A stretch of DNA of 33,625 nucleotides from Nitrosomonadales bacterium (GCA_005240145.1 SBAS01000037.1:1-33625); one strand, 5' to 3'; positions 7,126-17,565 are shown, counted from the first letter of the stretch. The notes: generated by a model not told the origin, from the letters alone. Numbers and translations are program-made.

Positions 7126-7762
7126 CCCAGGACTTCGTCTTGCCCCGGTAGTCGCACAGCTCCTGGATCGGGCACTCCGGGCACTTCGGCGTTCGCGCCA
7201 CGCACGTGTAGCGCCCATGCAGGATCAGCCAGTGGTGCGCGTGCTGCATGAATTCCGCCGGCACGAACTTCAGCAGCTTCAGCTCCACTTCCAGCGGGTC
7301 TTTGCCGGGCGCAACGCCGGTGCGGTTCGCAACGCGGAAGATGTGCGTGTCCACGGCCATGGTGGGCTCGCCGAACGCGACGTTCAGCACGACGTTCGCC
7401 GTCTTGCGACCCACGCCGGGAAGATTCTCCAGTTGTGCGCGGGTTTGGGGCACCTCGCCGCCATGCTCTTTGAGAAGGATTTCTGACAGCGCAACGACGT
7501 TTTTTGCTTTCGTGCGATACAGGCCGATCGTACGGATGAATGCTTCCAGTTTCGTCACGCCAAGTTTCGAGATCGCTTGTGGCGTGTCGAACTCCTTGAA
7601 TAACTTTCCGGTTGCCAGGTTCACGGATTTGTCCGTCGCCTGCGCCGACAGCACCACCGCGACCAGCAGCTCGAAAGGCGTGCGGAAGACGAGCTCGGTC
7701 TTCGGCTCGGGATTGGCCGCCCGGAAGCGTGCGAAAATTTGGCGCCGCTTGTGCGGGTTCAT
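7106..7762 (-). CDS. nth: Endonuclease III (DNA glycosylase/AP lyase)
   Basis: The protein has 218 residues from [10 protein letters not shown] at 7762. The enzyme removes oxidised pyrimidines in base excision repair. The helix-hairpin-helix [13 protein letters not shown] contains the catalytic lysine. VDTHIFRV carries the catalytic aspartate. The C-terminal 4Fe-4S site is C-x6-C-x2-C-x5-C ([17 protein letters not shown]). The frame stays open upstream to an ATG at 7972, but that extension lies inside the ferredoxin gene and has no family similarity. The start overlaps the ferredoxin stop (ATGA), and the order ferredoxin-nth is typical of betaproteobacteria. Confidence 0.97.
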   Translation of the reverse strand: MNPHKRRQIFARFRAANPEPKTELVFRTPFELLVAVVLSAQATDKSVNLATGKLFKEFDTPQAISKLGVTKLEAFIRTIGLYRTKAKNVVALSEILLKEHGGEVPQTRAQLENLPGVGRKTANVVLNVAFGEPTMAVDTHIFRVANRTGVAPGKDPLEVELKLLKFVPAEFMQHAHHWLILHGRYTCVARTPKCPECPIQELCDYRGKTKSWASRRAD

Positions 7763-8103
7763 CGCTTGTTTTTGCGCCTCAGGATACTGGCGATCACGGC
7801 GCGGCGGTTGGAAGCCGTGGACTTCGGCTTGTCCCGTTCCAGTCTTGCCGTTCGAAATGCGGCGCGTCGCTTGGCCGCCAGCGCGTCCGCGCTGCGCCAG
7901 GCGGCCGGCGCCGGCACCATCTCGATGCAGTCCACGGGGCAGGGCGGCAGGCACAGCTTGCAGCCGGTGCACCAGGCAGCGATGACGGTGTGCATGAAGC
8001 CTTGCGCGCCGGCGATCGCGTCCACCGGGCAGGCGTCGATGCAGCGGGTACAGCCGATGCAGCGCGCCTCGTCAACCAGCGCGACGGCGGTTCTCTTTGG
8101 CAT
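7759..8103 (-). CDS. RnfB-like 2x[4Fe-4S] ferredoxin
   Basis: The protein has 114 residues. Two classic cluster motifs occur in the first ~60 residues: [12 protein letters not shown] and [13 protein letters not shown] basic tail of about 50 residues follows, rich in Arg and Lys. The family is annotated as electron-transport complex subunit RnfB/RsxB, but the N-terminal membrane and Fe-S domain of true RnfB is absent, and no other rnf gene is nearby. It may be a free electron carrier, perhaps supporting Fe-S or redox repair. It overlaps pyrD by 32 bases and nth by 4. Confidence 0.88.
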   Translation of the reverse strand: MPKRTAVALVDEARCIGCTRCIDACPVDAIAGAQGFMHTVIAAWCTGCKLCLPPCPVDCIEMVPAPAAWRSADALAAKRRAAFRTARLERDKPKSTASNRRAVIASILRRKNKR

Positions 8104-9097
8104 GAAGAATTTCGGTTACGCATTCGTGCACCAGCCCGGGACCCCGGAAGATCAGGCCGCTGTAGAGTTGCACCAGCGAAGCGCCGGCATCGAGTTTCTC
8201 CACCGCCTCTGCACCCGAGAGGATGCCGCCGACGCCGATGAGCGGGATTTCGCCTTTCAATTCCTGCGCCAGGGTCCTGAGCACCTGCGTCGAGCGCGCG
8301 CGCAAGGGCGCGCCCGACAAGCCGCCTTGTTCGTTCGCCCCGCGCAATTGCTCGACGCCCTCGCGCGACACCGTGGTGTTGGTCGCGGCCACGGCGTCGA
8401 TCTGCGCCTTGCGAACCGCTGCTGCGATATCGCGAATCTGCGCAGCATCGAGGTCGGGCGCGATCTTCAGCACCAGCGCGATGTTGCGGCCATGTTTTTG
8501 ACGAAGTTGTTCGCGCTTTTGCTTTACACGATTTAAAAGATTTTCAAGAAATGCCACGCTTTGGAGGTCCCGCAGCCCAACGGTGTTGGGCGAGGAGACA
8601 TTCAGCGTCACGTAGTCGACGTGCGGGTAGAGCTTCTCCAGGCATTCTTCGTAGTCGTCCGCCGCGCGTTCATTTGGCGTGTCTTTGTTTTTTCCTATGT
8701 TCACGCCAACAATACACTCAGGTGAAAAGCGGGAAAGATTGGAAACAAAAGCATCAACCCCAACGCTGTTCAAGCCATACCGGTTGATGATCGCGCTTGC
8801 CTCGGGAATACGGAACAGGCGCGGGCGCGGATTGCCGGGCTGCGGCCGCGGCGTCACGCCGCCGAGTTCGAGGAAGCCGAATCCCAGGGCCGCGAGCGCG
8901 GCCACGTGCGCCGCGTCCTTGTCGAGTCCGGCGGCAAGCCCCACGGGGTTGGGAAAATCGAGCCCCATGACGCGCACGGGGCAGGCGAGCGACCGCGGCG
9001 CGAACAGGCCGGCGACACCGGAAAAACTCAACGCGAGGTTATGGGCGGTTTCGGGATCGAGCGCGAAGAGCAGGGGGCGTGCCAGCCGGTACAGCAC
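8072..9097 (-). CDS. pyrD: Dihydroorotate dehydrogenase (quinone), class 2
   Basis: The protein has 341 residues. It oxidises dihydroorotate to orotate with quinone as acceptor, in pyrimidine synthesis at the inner membrane. The N-terminal amphipathic segment ([19 protein letters not shown]) is the class 2 membrane-binding helix. [11 protein letters not shown] and the G-rich FMN loops are present. NVSSPNT (166-172) holds the catalytic serine. LIGVGGI and [11 protein letters not shown] form the phosphate-binding end. Length and motifs match the E. coli type. It lies 7 bases after bpt. Confidence 0.97.
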   Translation of the reverse strand: MLYRLARPLLFALDPETAHNLALSFSGVAGLFAPRSLACPVRVMGLDFPNPVGLAAGLDKDAAHVAALAALGFGFLELGGVTPRPQPGNPRPRLFRIPEASAIINRYGLNSVGVDAFVSNLSRFSPECIVGVNIGKNKDTPNERAADDYEECLEKLYPHVDYVTLNVSSPNTVGLRDLQSVAFLENLLNRVKQKREQLRQKHGRNIALVLKIAPDLDAAQIRDIAAAVRKAQIDAVAATNTTVSREGVEQLRGANEQGGLSGAPLRARSTQVLRTLAQELKGEIPLIGVGGILSGAEAVEKLDAGASLVQLYSGLIFRGPGLVHECVTEILHAKENRRRAG

Positions 9098-9104
9098 TAA
9101 ACCC

Positions 9105-9842
9105 TCATTCCAGGTCCGCGGGCGCGAGGCGGCGCCATTCGCCGCCGACGAAGCCTTCGATCGGCAGGAAGCGCGACTTGTAGGCCATCTTGGGGCTTTC
9201 CCTGATCCAGTAGCCCAGGTACAGGTAGGGCAGGCCGAGCATGCGGCAGGCTTCGATCTGCCAGATCACGTTATAGGTGCCGAAGCTCGCGGCTTTGCGT
9301 TCCGGGTCGAAAAACGTATAGACCGAGGACATGCCGTCGAGCAGGTAGTCCACGATCGACACCATCACCAGCTGGCCGTTGTCGCGGAATTCCACCAGGC
9401 GCGTGTCGACGCGGCTTTGCAGCAGGAAGTGCGAATACTGGTCGCGGCTGTCGTTGTCCATGCCGCCGCCGGAGTGCCGGCGCGACTGGTAGCGCAGGTA
9501 GAGCGCGTAGTGCTCGAGGCGGAATTTGAGCGGCTGCGCCTGGAAGCTCAAGTCCCGATGCTGGATCCAGGCGCGCCGCTGCGAGCGGCTGGCGCTGAAG
9601 TCCTGCACCGGGATGCGCACCGGGACGCAGGCGCGGCAGCTGTCGCAATGCGGCCGGTAGGTGAAGATGCCGCTGCGGCGGAAACCGGCCTTGACCAGTT
9701 CGCCGTAGAGCTCGGTGTTGATGAGGTGGCTCGGCGTCGCGACCTGCGAGCGCGCCATGCGCTCGGGCAGGTAGCTGCACGGGTAGGGCGCAGTGACGTA
9801 AAACTGCAGTACCGCGTGCGGGAGATCGTTAAGCCGGGACAC
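9105..9842 (-). CDS. bpt: Aspartate/glutamate leucyltransferase (N-end rule)
   Basis: The protein has 245 residues. It transfers leucine from Leu-tRNA to N-terminal Asp or Glu, marking proteins for ClpS/ClpAP. The N-terminal domain has PYPCSYLP and the Cys-rich [11 protein letters not shown] loop. The C-terminal acetyltransferase-like domain has YTFFDP and [20 protein letters not shown], the family signature. It overlaps aat by 14 bases, so the two tRNA-dependent transferases are made together. Confidence 0.96.
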   Translation of the reverse strand: MSRLNDLPHAVLQFYVTAPYPCSYLPERMARSQVATPSHLINTELYGELVKAGFRRSGIFTYRPHCDSCRACVPVRIPVQDFSASRSQRRAWIQHRDLSFQAQPLKFRLEHYALYLRYQSRRHSGGGMDNDSRDQYSHFLLQSRVDTRLVEFRDNGQLVMVSIVDYLLDGMSSVYTFFDPERKAASFGTYNVIWQIEACRMLGLPYLYLGYWIRESPKMAYKSRFLPIEGFVGGEWRRLAPADLE

Positions 9843-10518
9843 GTATCCACTTCTCCGCTGGTTCGGGATAGTTTACCAATGCTGCGAGGCGGCGCAAAAA
9901 CTGCCGCCGCGGGATCTCGCGGGCGCCCAGCGACGCCAGCAACGGCGTGCGCTGCTGGCAGTCGATCATCGGCGTGCCGCGCTCGCGCAGCGTCTCCACC
10001 AGGCCCACCAGCGCCACCTTGGAGGCGTCGGTCGCGCGCGAGAACATGGATTCGCCGAAGAAGGCGCGCCCGAGCGCGACCCCGTAGAGCCCGCCCACCA
10101 GCGTGCCCGCCTGCCAGGTCTCGAACGAGTGCGCGTGCCCGGCGCGGTGCAGGGCGATGTAGGCGGCCTGCATTTGCCTGCTGATCCAGGTTCCGGCTTC
10201 GCCTTTCCTCGGTTCCGCACAGGCCTTGATGACCCTGGCAAAGGCGGTATCGATCCTGACCTCATAGCCCTTGTTGCGCAGGTTCTTGTCGAGCGAGCGC
10301 GACACCTTGAGCTCGTCGCAGTAGAGCACCATGCGCGGGTCGGGCGACCACCACAGGATCGGCTCGCTGCCCGAATACCAGGGGAAGATGCCGCGCCGGT
10401 AGGCCGCCAGAAGGCGCTCCACCGACAGGTCCGCGCCGGCGCAAAGCAGGCCGTTGGGTTCCTTGAGCGCTGTCTCCACGGGCGGAAAGGGATCCTCCCT
10501 TTCCAGCCAGGTCAGCAT
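9829..10518 (-). CDS. aat: Leucyl/phenylalanyl-tRNA--protein transferase
   Basis: The protein has 229 residues from [15 protein letters not shown] at 10518. It adds Leu or Phe to N-terminal Lys or Arg in the N-end rule pathway. Diagnostic segments are [53 protein letters not shown] and MIDCQQ. The open frame runs upstream to 11271, but that extension is antisense-like shadow of the Rieske gene. It overlaps the Rieske gene by 7 bases and bpt by 14. ClpS and ClpA are not in the window. Confidence 0.96.
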   Translation of the reverse strand: MLTWLEREDPFPPVETALKEPNGLLCAGADLSVERLLAAYRRGIFPWYSGSEPILWWSPDPRMVLYCDELKVSRSLDKNLRNKGYEVRIDTAFARVIKACAEPRKGEAGTWISRQMQAAYIALHRAGHAHSFETWQAGTLVGGLYGVALGRAFFGESMFSRATDASKVALVGLVETLRERGTPMIDCQQRTPLLASLGAREIPRRQFLRRLAALVNYPEPAEKWIRVPA

Positions 10519-11207
10519 CTCACCTGCTGCCTGCAGTAATTCTCGAGTTCGTGCACCACGCTGGTCGTGTCGGCCGTGGCGCGCGGCGCGCCGCCTTCGA
10601 GCGCGAGCTTCATTTCGTACTTGGCGAAGAACTGGTTGAACATCTCGCCGCCGAGCGTGCCAACCGCACTCAGTTCGTCCGTCTTCGGGTCGTGCTCGAG
10701 CAGGATCGCCGCGAGCGGTTGCGGCGCGGGGCCGGCGAGCACGCGCGCGCCCTCGGCCGGGTCGTACTGGCTGTGCTCGGCGCAGCAGTGGATGACGTTG
10801 GCGAACTTGTTGCGGGCGCTTTTCTCCCGGCGATAGCTGATGAAACTGATCTCCCTGGTCGGGTAGGCGAGCTGGTGCGCGCAGATCGCCGAGTAGGCGA
10901 CGATGGAGAGGCGCGGGCCGACGCCGCCTTTCCATTCGTAGCTGCGCTGGTCGGCGGTCACGAGGCGCGCCGAAGCCTTGACCGGGCGCCCGAGGTTGAG
11001 CAGGAAGCAGGGCGTGGCGGCGAACGGGTAGTGAAAAATGAGGTTGCGTTCGGCGGGAACCGCCGCCGCCTTGAGCGGCGCGCCATTTTCGCCGACGAGC
11101 CTGGCTCGCCCGTAAAGCGTCGGCAGGGCATCGGCCGCGGCGACCGCCGGCGCGCCTGCCGCGGCGGCAGACGCGGCGCAGAACTTGACGAACTCGCGGC
11201 GTTGCAT
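10512..11207 (-). CDS. Tat-exported Rieske [2Fe-2S] protein
   Basis: The protein has 231 residues. The N-terminus [18 protein letters not shown] is a twin-arginine signal (RREFVK), so it is folded with its cofactor before export. The Rieske ligands are visible as CAH in [12 protein letters not shown] and CAEH in [11 protein letters not shown], that is C-x-H and C-x2-H. The segment between the two ligand loops is longer than in bc1-type proteins. No cytochrome b, oxidase or dehydrogenase partner is adjacent. It starts the minus-strand run ending at nth and is only 2 bases from amtB upstream. It is probably a periplasmic electron carrier; the partner is unknown. Confidence 0.82.
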   Translation of the reverse strand: MQRREFVKFCAASAAAAGAPAVAAADALPTLYGRARLVGENGAPLKAAAVPAERNLIFHYPFAATPCFLLNLGRPVKASARLVTADQRSYEWKGGVGPRLSIVAYSAICAHQLAYPTREISFISYRREKSARNKFANVIHCCAEHSQYDPAEGARVLAGPAPQPLAAILLEHDPKTDELSAVGTLGGEMFNQFFAKYEMKLALEGGAPRATADTTSVVHELENYCRQQVRC

Positions 11208-11209
11208 CC

Positions 11210-12508
<1,299 letters not shown>

Positions 12509-12515
12509 CGAGAAG

Positions 12516-12530
12516 TTTCCCCCTGGGAAA
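12516..12530 (-). promoter_or_regulatory. Inverted repeat enclosing the amtB ribosome site
   Basis: TTTCCC-CCT-GGGAAA is a perfect 6-base inverted repeat 7 bases upstream of the amtB ATG. On the mRNA strand it includes the AGGGGG that would serve as Shine-Dalgarno, so folding could mask it. This is a structural observation only. Confidence 0.3.
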
Positions 12531-12542
12531 TAGCAAACACCG

Positions 12543-13070
12543 TTACTTTACATCCTCGGAGTGAAAAACGAAGCTGCCGCCGGCGCGGTCGGCAAACCAG
12601 TGTTTCAGGGTCAGGCCGACGGTGCGAAAGGCGATGTCCTTCCACGGCACGCGCGCTTCCTCAACCAGCGCGACCTCCAGGCTCTCGACGCCAGGCTTGA
12701 AGTCCAGGTCGAGCAGGCGCGCGCGGTAAAACACGTGGACCTGGTTCACGTGGGGCACCGAGATCATACTGAAGGGCGCGAGGAGTTCCACGCGCGCGCC
12801 GGCTTCTTCCAGCGTCTCGCGCATCGCGCCCTCGCCGGTGGATTCGTCGTTCTCCATGAAACCGGCCGGCAGCGTCCAGTAGCCGTAGCGCGGCTCGATC
12901 GCGCGCCGGCACAGGAGCACGCGATCTTCCCATTCCGGCACCGTGCCTACCACCAGCTTGGGATTCTGGTAGTGGACCATGCCGCAGGCGTCGCAAACGT
13001 CGCGCGGCCCGGAGTCACCGGGCGGCACGCGCCGTGCCAGCGGTGCGGCGCAGTTAGGGCAGAATTTCAT
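12543..13070 (-). CDS. Nudix hydrolase with N-terminal zinc ribbon
   Basis: The protein has 175 residues. The zinc ribbon is formed by CPNC (residues 4-7) and CDAC (26-29). The Nudix box follows the GX5EX7REUXEEXGU pattern from GFMENDES to RETLEEAGA. The layout is like NudC/NADH pyrophosphatase but without the large N-terminal domain of NudC. It matches a common betaproteobacterial family annotated as Nudix hydrolase. The substrate is a nucleoside diphosphate derivative, not identifiable here. GAGG precedes the ATG. Confidence 0.9.
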   Translation of the reverse strand: MKFCPNCAAPLARRVPPGDSGPRDVCDACGMVHYQNPKLVVGTVPEWEDRVLLCRRAIEPRYGYWTLPAGFMENDESTGEGAMRETLEEAGARVELLAPFSMISVPHVNQVHVFYRARLLDLDFKPGVESLEVALVEEARVPWKDIAFRTVGLTLKHWFADRAGGSFVFHSEDVK

Positions 13071-13141
13071 CGTCCTCGGACATACGTAAGCTTCGGTATC
13101 CTCAGGGAAAATAGGTTTCGATGCTAAACTGATGCTGGACC

Positions 13142-13423
13142 ATGGGCAAAGTCAAAATAAGCGAATGGCTGTGGCGCTTTCTGGCCACCATGATGTTGTT
13201 TTCCGTAGCCTGGAGCATGTGGATTTTCTACCAGCTTAACCCGAGGCCGCTGGTGATGAATGCGGCGTTCGAAGCGGCCGCGAAGGCCAAGGTCAATGTG
13301 GGGCAGAGCGTGCATGGCGTGATCTTGCCGCCGCCCGCGGCGGCCAAAGCGCCGCCGATCAACCCGGACAAACTGAAATTCTCGGAATCCCTCGGCACGC
13401 CGGTTTCTGCCGCGACGAAGTGA
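13142..13423 (+). CDS. Small single-pass membrane protein of unknown function
   Basis: The protein has 93 residues. One hydrophobic helix at about 13-31 (FLATMMLFSVAWSMWIFYQL) follows a short basic start, suggesting the N-terminus is inside and the rest is periplasmic. The remainder is Ala/Pro/Lys-rich with no recognisable motif. Its stop overlaps the GTG start of the acyl-CoA synthetase (GTGA), so the two are translationally coupled. I do not recognise a family. Good codon usage and tight coupling support a real gene. Confidence 0.7.
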   Translation: MGKVKISEWLWRFLATMMLFSVAWSMWIFYQLNPRPLVMNAAFEAAAKAKVNVGQSVHGVILPPPAAAKAPPINPDKLKFSESLGTPVSAATK

Positions 13424-15051
13424 ATCGCTACGACGAGCTGTACCGGAGCTGGCGCTGGGAGGTTCCCGCGCGCTACAACATCGCCCAGGCCTGCTGCGGC
13501 CGCTGGGCCGCGGAACCTTCGCGCATGGCGCTGCACTGGGAGGACGAATCGGGCGCAAGTGCGCGCTACACGTTCCGGGAAATACAGCAGGAAGCCAACC
13601 GGCTCTCGAATGCGCTCGTCGCGCTGGGCGTGAAGCGCGGCGAGCGCGTCGCGCTCATCCTGCCGCAGCGCCCCGAGATGGCGATCGCCTACATGGCGAT
13701 CTTCCAGATGGGCGCGATCGCGCTGCCGCTATCGCACCTGTTCGGACCCGATGCGCTCGAATACCGCATGGCTTTCGCCGGCGCGAGCGTGGTGTTCGTC
13801 GAACCGACCACGATTGCGAATCTCTGGGCGGTGCGGGACAAGCTCGCCGACCTGAAGCATGTCATCGGGGTGGGCGGCGCACGGGAGACCGGCGTTCATG
13901 CCTATGAAGCATTGATTCAGAAAGCAGGAAGTGAATTCGAAAAAATAGACACCGCCGCCAATGATCCCGCTCTGATCATTTACACCAGCGGCACGACCGG
14001 TCCGCCGAAGGGCGCGCTGCAGGGGCACCGGCTGCTGATCGGCAACCTGCCCGGCTTTACCTATTCGCACGACTTCTTTCCGCAGCCCGGCGACCTGTTC
14101 TGGTCGCCGGCGGACTGGGCCTGGGCGGGCGGACTTTTCGACGCCCTGCTGCCAGCCTGGAACTACGGCATCCCGATCCTCGGCTACCGCGGGCGCTTCG
14201 AGGCCGAAAAGGCCTATTACCTGCTGGAGAAGTACGGCGTGCGCAATGCCTTCCTCTTTCCCACCGCGCTCAAGCTGATGATGAAGGCGGTGCCGGAACC
14301 GAAGTCAAAGTACAAACTGAACCTGCGCTCCATCATGAGCGCCGGCGAATCGGTCGGCGTCACGGTGATCGAATGGGCGCGCGAGCAACTCGGCGTCACC
14401 ATCAACGAAATGTTCGGCCAGACCGAGATCAACTACGTCGTCGGTAACTGCCAGGCGGCTTGGCCGGTGAAACCGGGCTCCATCGGCCGGCCGTATCCGG
14501 GCCACCGGGTCGCGGTCGTCGATGAGAAGGGCGCCGAGGTTGCGCGCGGGGAGCTGGGCGAGATCGCGGTAAGGAAGGATAACGACCCCGTCTTTTTTCT
14601 CGAATACTGGAAGAACGAGCAGGCCACGCGGGAGAAATTCATCGGCGACTGGGGCTGCACCGGCGACCAGGGCCGCATGGATGAGGACGGCTACCTCTGG
14701 TACCAGGGACGCTCGGACGACGTCATCAAGGCCTCCGGCTACCGCATCGGCCCGGCGGAAATCGAATCCTGTCTCGTCAAGCATCCCGCGGTCGCCAACG
14801 CGGCGGTGATCGGCAAGCCCGACGCGACGCGCGGCCAGATCGTGAAGGCCTTCATCGTGCTGCAGCCGGGCCACGCCGCTTGCGCCGAGCTCATCGACGA
14901 AATCCAGAACCACGTGCGCGGCCGGCTCGCGCCCTACGAGTATCCGCGCGAGATCGAGTTCATCGACGCGCTGCCGATGACCACCACGGGCAAGGTGCAG
15001 AGAAAAGAGCTGCGCAAGCGCGAGGAGGCGAAGCTCGCCACCCGTGCCTGA
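13420..15051 (+). CDS. Acyl-CoA synthetase (AMP-forming, acetyl/medium-chain type)
   Basis: The protein has 543 residues with a GTG start. The enzyme activates a carboxylic acid through an acyl-AMP to an acyl-CoA. The P-loop is YTSGTTGPPKG (188-198). Other adenylate-forming motifs are NEMFGQTE, the hinge region GDWGCTGDQGRMDEDGYLWYQGRSDDVIKASGYRIGP (given here only as a landmark ending in RIGPAEIE) and the catalytic lysine K525 in TTTGKVQRKEL. The family resembles AcsA-like synthetases of 540-550 residues lacking the N-terminal extension of true acetyl-CoA synthetase. Substrate is uncertain. It overlaps genes on both sides (4 and 8 bases). Confidence 0.92.
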   Translation: MNRYDELYRSWRWEVPARYNIAQACCGRWAAEPSRMALHWEDESGASARYTFREIQQEANRLSNALVALGVKRGERVALILPQRPEMAIAYMAIFQMGAIALPLSHLFGPDALEYRMAFAGASVVFVEPTTIANLWAVRDKLADLKHVIGVGGARETGVHAYEALIQKAGSEFEKIDTAANDPALIIYTSGTTGPPKGALQGHRLLIGNLPGFTYSHDFFPQPGDLFWSPADWAWAGGLFDALLPAWNYGIPILGYRGRFEAEKAYYLLEKYGVRNAFLFPTALKLMMKAVPEPKSKYKLNLRSIMSAGESVGVTVIEWAREQLGVTINEMFGQTEINYVVGNCQAAWPVKPGSIGRPYPGHRVAVVDEKGAEVARGELGEIAVRKDNDPVFFLEYWKNEQATREKFIGDWGCTGDQGRMDEDGYLWYQGRSDDVIKASGYRIGPAEIESCLVKHPAVANAAVIGKPDATRGQIVKAFIVLQPGHAACAELIDEIQNHVRGRLAPYEYPREIEFIDALPMTTTGKVQRKELRKREEAKLATRA

Positions 15052-16144
15052 CGCGCGTTCCTGGCAAACGGGTGTCACGCGTCTCGTCCTGCTCGGCGGC
15101 GGGCACGCGCATGCGCTGGCGCTGCTGCGCTTGCGGGATTTCTTCCCGCGCCATCTCCAGGTCAAGCTCGTCACGCCGCAGCCGCTGCATACCTACTCGG
15201 GCATGGTTCCCGGCGTGGTGGCGGGTCACTACTGCCTTGCCGAAGCGCAAATAGACCTTGCGCGCCTGGCCGCTAGGGCCGGTGTGGAGCTGGTCCCCGG
15301 TTCAGTCCGCGCACTCGACGTGGACGCGAAATGCGTCTGGCTGGAGGACGGCAGCAGCATCGCCTACGACATCGCCTCGCTCAACACCGGTTCGCTGCCG
15401 CCGACGCAGGTCCCGGGCAGCGCCGAGTACGCGCTCGGCATCAAGCCGTTCGAGAAGTTCCTGCAGCAATGGGAAACGCGCGGACTCGCGGCGCGCCGCA
15501 TTGCGGTGGCCGGCGCGGGAGCCGGCGGCATGGAGCTGGCCATGGCGATCCGCCACCGCGTCCCGGCCGCGAGAGTCTCCCTGTTCTCCGACCGCGCGAT
15601 GTTTTCCGGCACGCTGGCGCTGCGTCTCGCTCGCGCCCTGGAGCGCTGCGGCGTCGAGCATCGGGTCGACAGTGCAGTCACCGCGCTCGAGCCCGGTCCG
15701 GTCGTGGTGACGCAGCATGGGCGCGAAGCCTGCGACCTGGTCTTGTGGACTGCCGGCGCGGTCGCGCAGCCCTGGCTGAAGAAATCGGGCCTGCAGACGG
15801 ACGCGGCGGGATTCGTGCTGGTGGATGCGGCCTTGCGCAGCCATTCGCACCCGGACGTCTTCGCTGCGGGAGATAGCGCGACGCTGCGCGACGCGCGCCA
15901 TCCGAAGTCCGGCGTCTATGCCGTGCGCCACGCGCCGGTCCTGGCCGCGAACCTCGTCAACCTGCTCGAGGGCAGGCAGATGACGGACTACTCGCCGCAG
16001 TCGCGGCAGCTCGCGCTGATCAGCTGCGGCGGGAAGTACGCCATCGCGAGCCGCGGCGGCTGGTCGGCCGAAGGCGCATGGGCGTGGCGCTGGAAAAACT
16101 GGCTCGACCGGCGCTGGATCGCGCGCTTCAGCCAGCGCGGCTAG
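15044..16144 (+). CDS. FAD-dependent pyridine nucleotide-disulphide oxidoreductase, SelD-associated type
   Basis: The protein has 366 residues with a GTG start. The N-terminal FAD-binding motif is LVLLGGGHAHALAL. The NAD(P)-binding motif is VAGAGAGGMELA at about residue 155. FAAGDSA near the C-terminal third is the second FAD motif. The GGGHAH start and the HTYSGMVPG segment are characteristic of the family often fused to, or beside, selenophosphate synthetase (SelD). No selD is present here. The gene overlaps the acyl-CoA synthetase by 8 bases and is convergent with the MaoC gene (17-base overlap). The NDH-2-like fold suggests NAD(P)H oxidation, acceptor unknown. Confidence 0.85.
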   Translation: MPDARSWQTGVTRLVLLGGGHAHALALLRLRDFFPRHLQVKLVTPQPLHTYSGMVPGVVAGHYCLAEAQIDLARLAARAGVELVPGSVRALDVDAKCVWLEDGSSIAYDIASLNTGSLPPTQVPGSAEYALGIKPFEKFLQQWETRGLAARRIAVAGAGAGGMELAMAIRHRVPAARVSLFSDRAMFSGTLALRLARALERCGVEHRVDSAVTALEPGPVVVTQHGREACDLVLWTAGAVAQPWLKKSGLQTDAAGFVLVDAALRSHSHPDVFAAGDSATLRDARHPKSGVYAVRHAPVLAANLVNLLEGRQMTDYSPQSRQLALISCGGKYAIASRGGWSAEGAWAWRWKNWLDRRWIARFSQRG

Positions 16145-16571
16145 CGACGAGGATCTTGCCGTCGGCCTCGAGCACGACCTCGCCCTTCTGATTCCTGGTC
16201 TCGCCGCTCATCACGACGATGCCGCCGTTGTGCTTCGGTTTGTCGAGCTTCTCCGTCACGGTCCAGCGCGTCGTGAGCGTGTCGCCGGGGCGCACTGGCG
16301 CCTTGAAACGGCAGGCGTGCTCGAGATAGGCGAGGGCGGTGCCGGCGAAAAACATCCCCACCGGCGAGGCGGCGAGCGCGCTGGTGAACGGCCCGTGCAG
16401 GATGCGGCCGCCGAACATGGATTTCTTGGCGAATTCCTCGTTCACGTGCAGCGGATTGAAGTCGCCGAACATGCCCGAGCCGAGCACCAGGTGCGTCTCG
16501 GTCACCGTCAGGCTGTCGCCGAAGCTCTCGCCTACCGCGACTTCGTCATACCACTTGCCATGAAAGACCAT
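16128..16571 (-). CDS. MaoC-family hot-dog dehydratase
   Basis: The protein has 147 residues. The R-specific hydratase 2 motif is recognisable: a catalytic Asp/His in FGDFNPLHVNEEFAKKSMFGGRILHG. The rest is a single hot-dog fold. The family hydrates trans-2-enoyl-CoA or related CoA esters. Its length is normal. The proximity of an acyl-CoA synthetase on the opposite strand suggests a shared CoA-ester theme, but the genes are convergent, so this is only context. Confidence 0.9.
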   Translation of the reverse strand: MVFHGKWYDEVAVGESFGDSLTVTETHLVLGSGMFGDFNPLHVNEEFAKKSMFGGRILHGPFTSALAASPVGMFFAGTALAYLEHACRFKAPVRPGDTLTTRWTVTEKLDKPKHNGGIVVMSGETRNQKGEVVLEADGKILVASRAG

Positions 16572-16590
16572 GATTTTCCTGTTTGCCGAC

Positions 16591-17565
16591 CTAGTTGATC
16601 ACCCGATCAGCGCGCACGAGGAGACTGCGAGGAATAGCAATGCCGAGAGTCTTCGCGGTTTTCAGATTGACGACCAACTCGAGCTTTGTGGGTTGCTCAA
16701 TGGGCAGATCGCGCGGCTGGGCACCTTTGAGGATCCTGTCGACGTACACCGCGATGTGCCGGTCAGCCTCGAAAGAGTCCGGACCGTAGGCAATCAGGCC
16801 GCCATCATCGGCCCATTCGCTTGAGGAAAAGACACCGGCGACGCGATGCTTCGCTGCCATTTCCAGGAGCTGCGTGCGGTTTGCCGAGAACAAGCTGGTT
16901 GGCAGCCAGACGAAGACTTTGGTGCGTGACTTGGCGAGCGTCTCGAACGCCTCGTCGAAATGAGCCGCCGAGCGCGCCTCGACGAGGTGCAACTGCAACT
17001 GCAGTGTTTTTGCGGCCTCCCGCGCCTGCGACAGAGAGTTTGTGCTGCCCTTGCTGTCGGGGTTCCACAGGATACCCACGCGAGTGAGCCCCGGTATTGC
17101 TTCCTTTGCAATTTGCAGGCGCTTGGGAACGATTTCCTGGACGATGGTCGTGACGCCGGTCACGTTTCCGCCTGGTCGCGACAGCGACGCGGCGAGCTTT
17201 TCCGCCACCGGATCGACGCCCGCAAGCATGACGATAGGGATCGTCCGGGTGGCTTTGCTCGCCGCGACTGTCGCGGTGGTTCCGAAGGCAGCGATCACGT
17301 CGACTTTCAGGCGGACGTATTCTTCGGCGATTTCGGCGAGCCGTGCATAGCGGTCGCCCGCGGCGCGTACTTCCAGACGAATGTTGCGGCCCTCCACGTA
17401 GCCCAGCTTTTGCAGACCTTCTCGGAACCTCTCCAAGCGGCCCTCGAATTCCAAGGCAAGGACGCCGATGACCGGCATTGAACCGGCTTGCTGCGCGATT
17501 GCCCGTAGCGGTCGCCAGAGCGCTGCCGTGCCCAGAAGAAACAGAAGTTTCCGCCTCGCGACCAT
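16591..17565 (-). CDS. ABC transporter substrate-binding protein (ABC_sub_bind/TrpX-like), orphan
   Basis: The protein has 324 residues. The N-terminal signal is MVARRKLLFLLGTAALWRPLRAIAQQ. Landmarks of the family are VIGVL near the start, FREGLQKLGYVEGRNI, VDVIAAFGTTAT, IPIVMLAGVDPV, GGNVTGVTT and LAVNLKTAK-like ELVVNLKTAKTLGI at the end. This fold binds small ligands between two Rossmann-like lobes. No permease or ATPase is adjacent, a common situation for this family in betaproteobacteria. It lies 19 bases upstream of the MaoC gene on the same strand. Confidence 0.9.
   Translation of the reverse strand: MVARRKLLFLLGTAALWRPLRAIAQQAGSMPVIGVLALEFEGRLERFREGLQKLGYVEGRNIRLEVRAAGDRYARLAEIAEEYVRLKVDVIAAFGTTATVAASKATRTIPIVMLAGVDPVAEKLAASLSRPGGNVTGVTTIVQEIVPKRLQIAKEAIPGLTRVGILWNPDSKGSTNSLSQAREAAKTLQLQLHLVEARSAAHFDEAFETLAKSRTKVFVWLPTSLFSANRTQLLEMAAKHRVAGVFSSSEWADDGGLIAYGPDSFEADRHIAVYVDRILKGAQPRDLPIEQPTKLELVVNLKTAKTLGIAIPRSLLVRADRVIN

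Noticed and set aside
7762-7972. N-terminal extension of endonuclease III
   Set aside because: The extra 70 codons are out-of-frame translation of the ferredoxin gene. Homologs start near [10 protein letters not shown], and the ATGA overlap supports 7762.
8679-10184. 501-codon plus-strand open frame
   Set aside because: It is antisense to pyrD, bpt and aat, each with intact catalytic motifs. The frame results from high GC.
13100-13141. Promoter between the Nudix gene and the small membrane protein gene
   Set aside because: TAAACT at 13125 resembles a -10, but no -35-like hexamer lies at the right distance.
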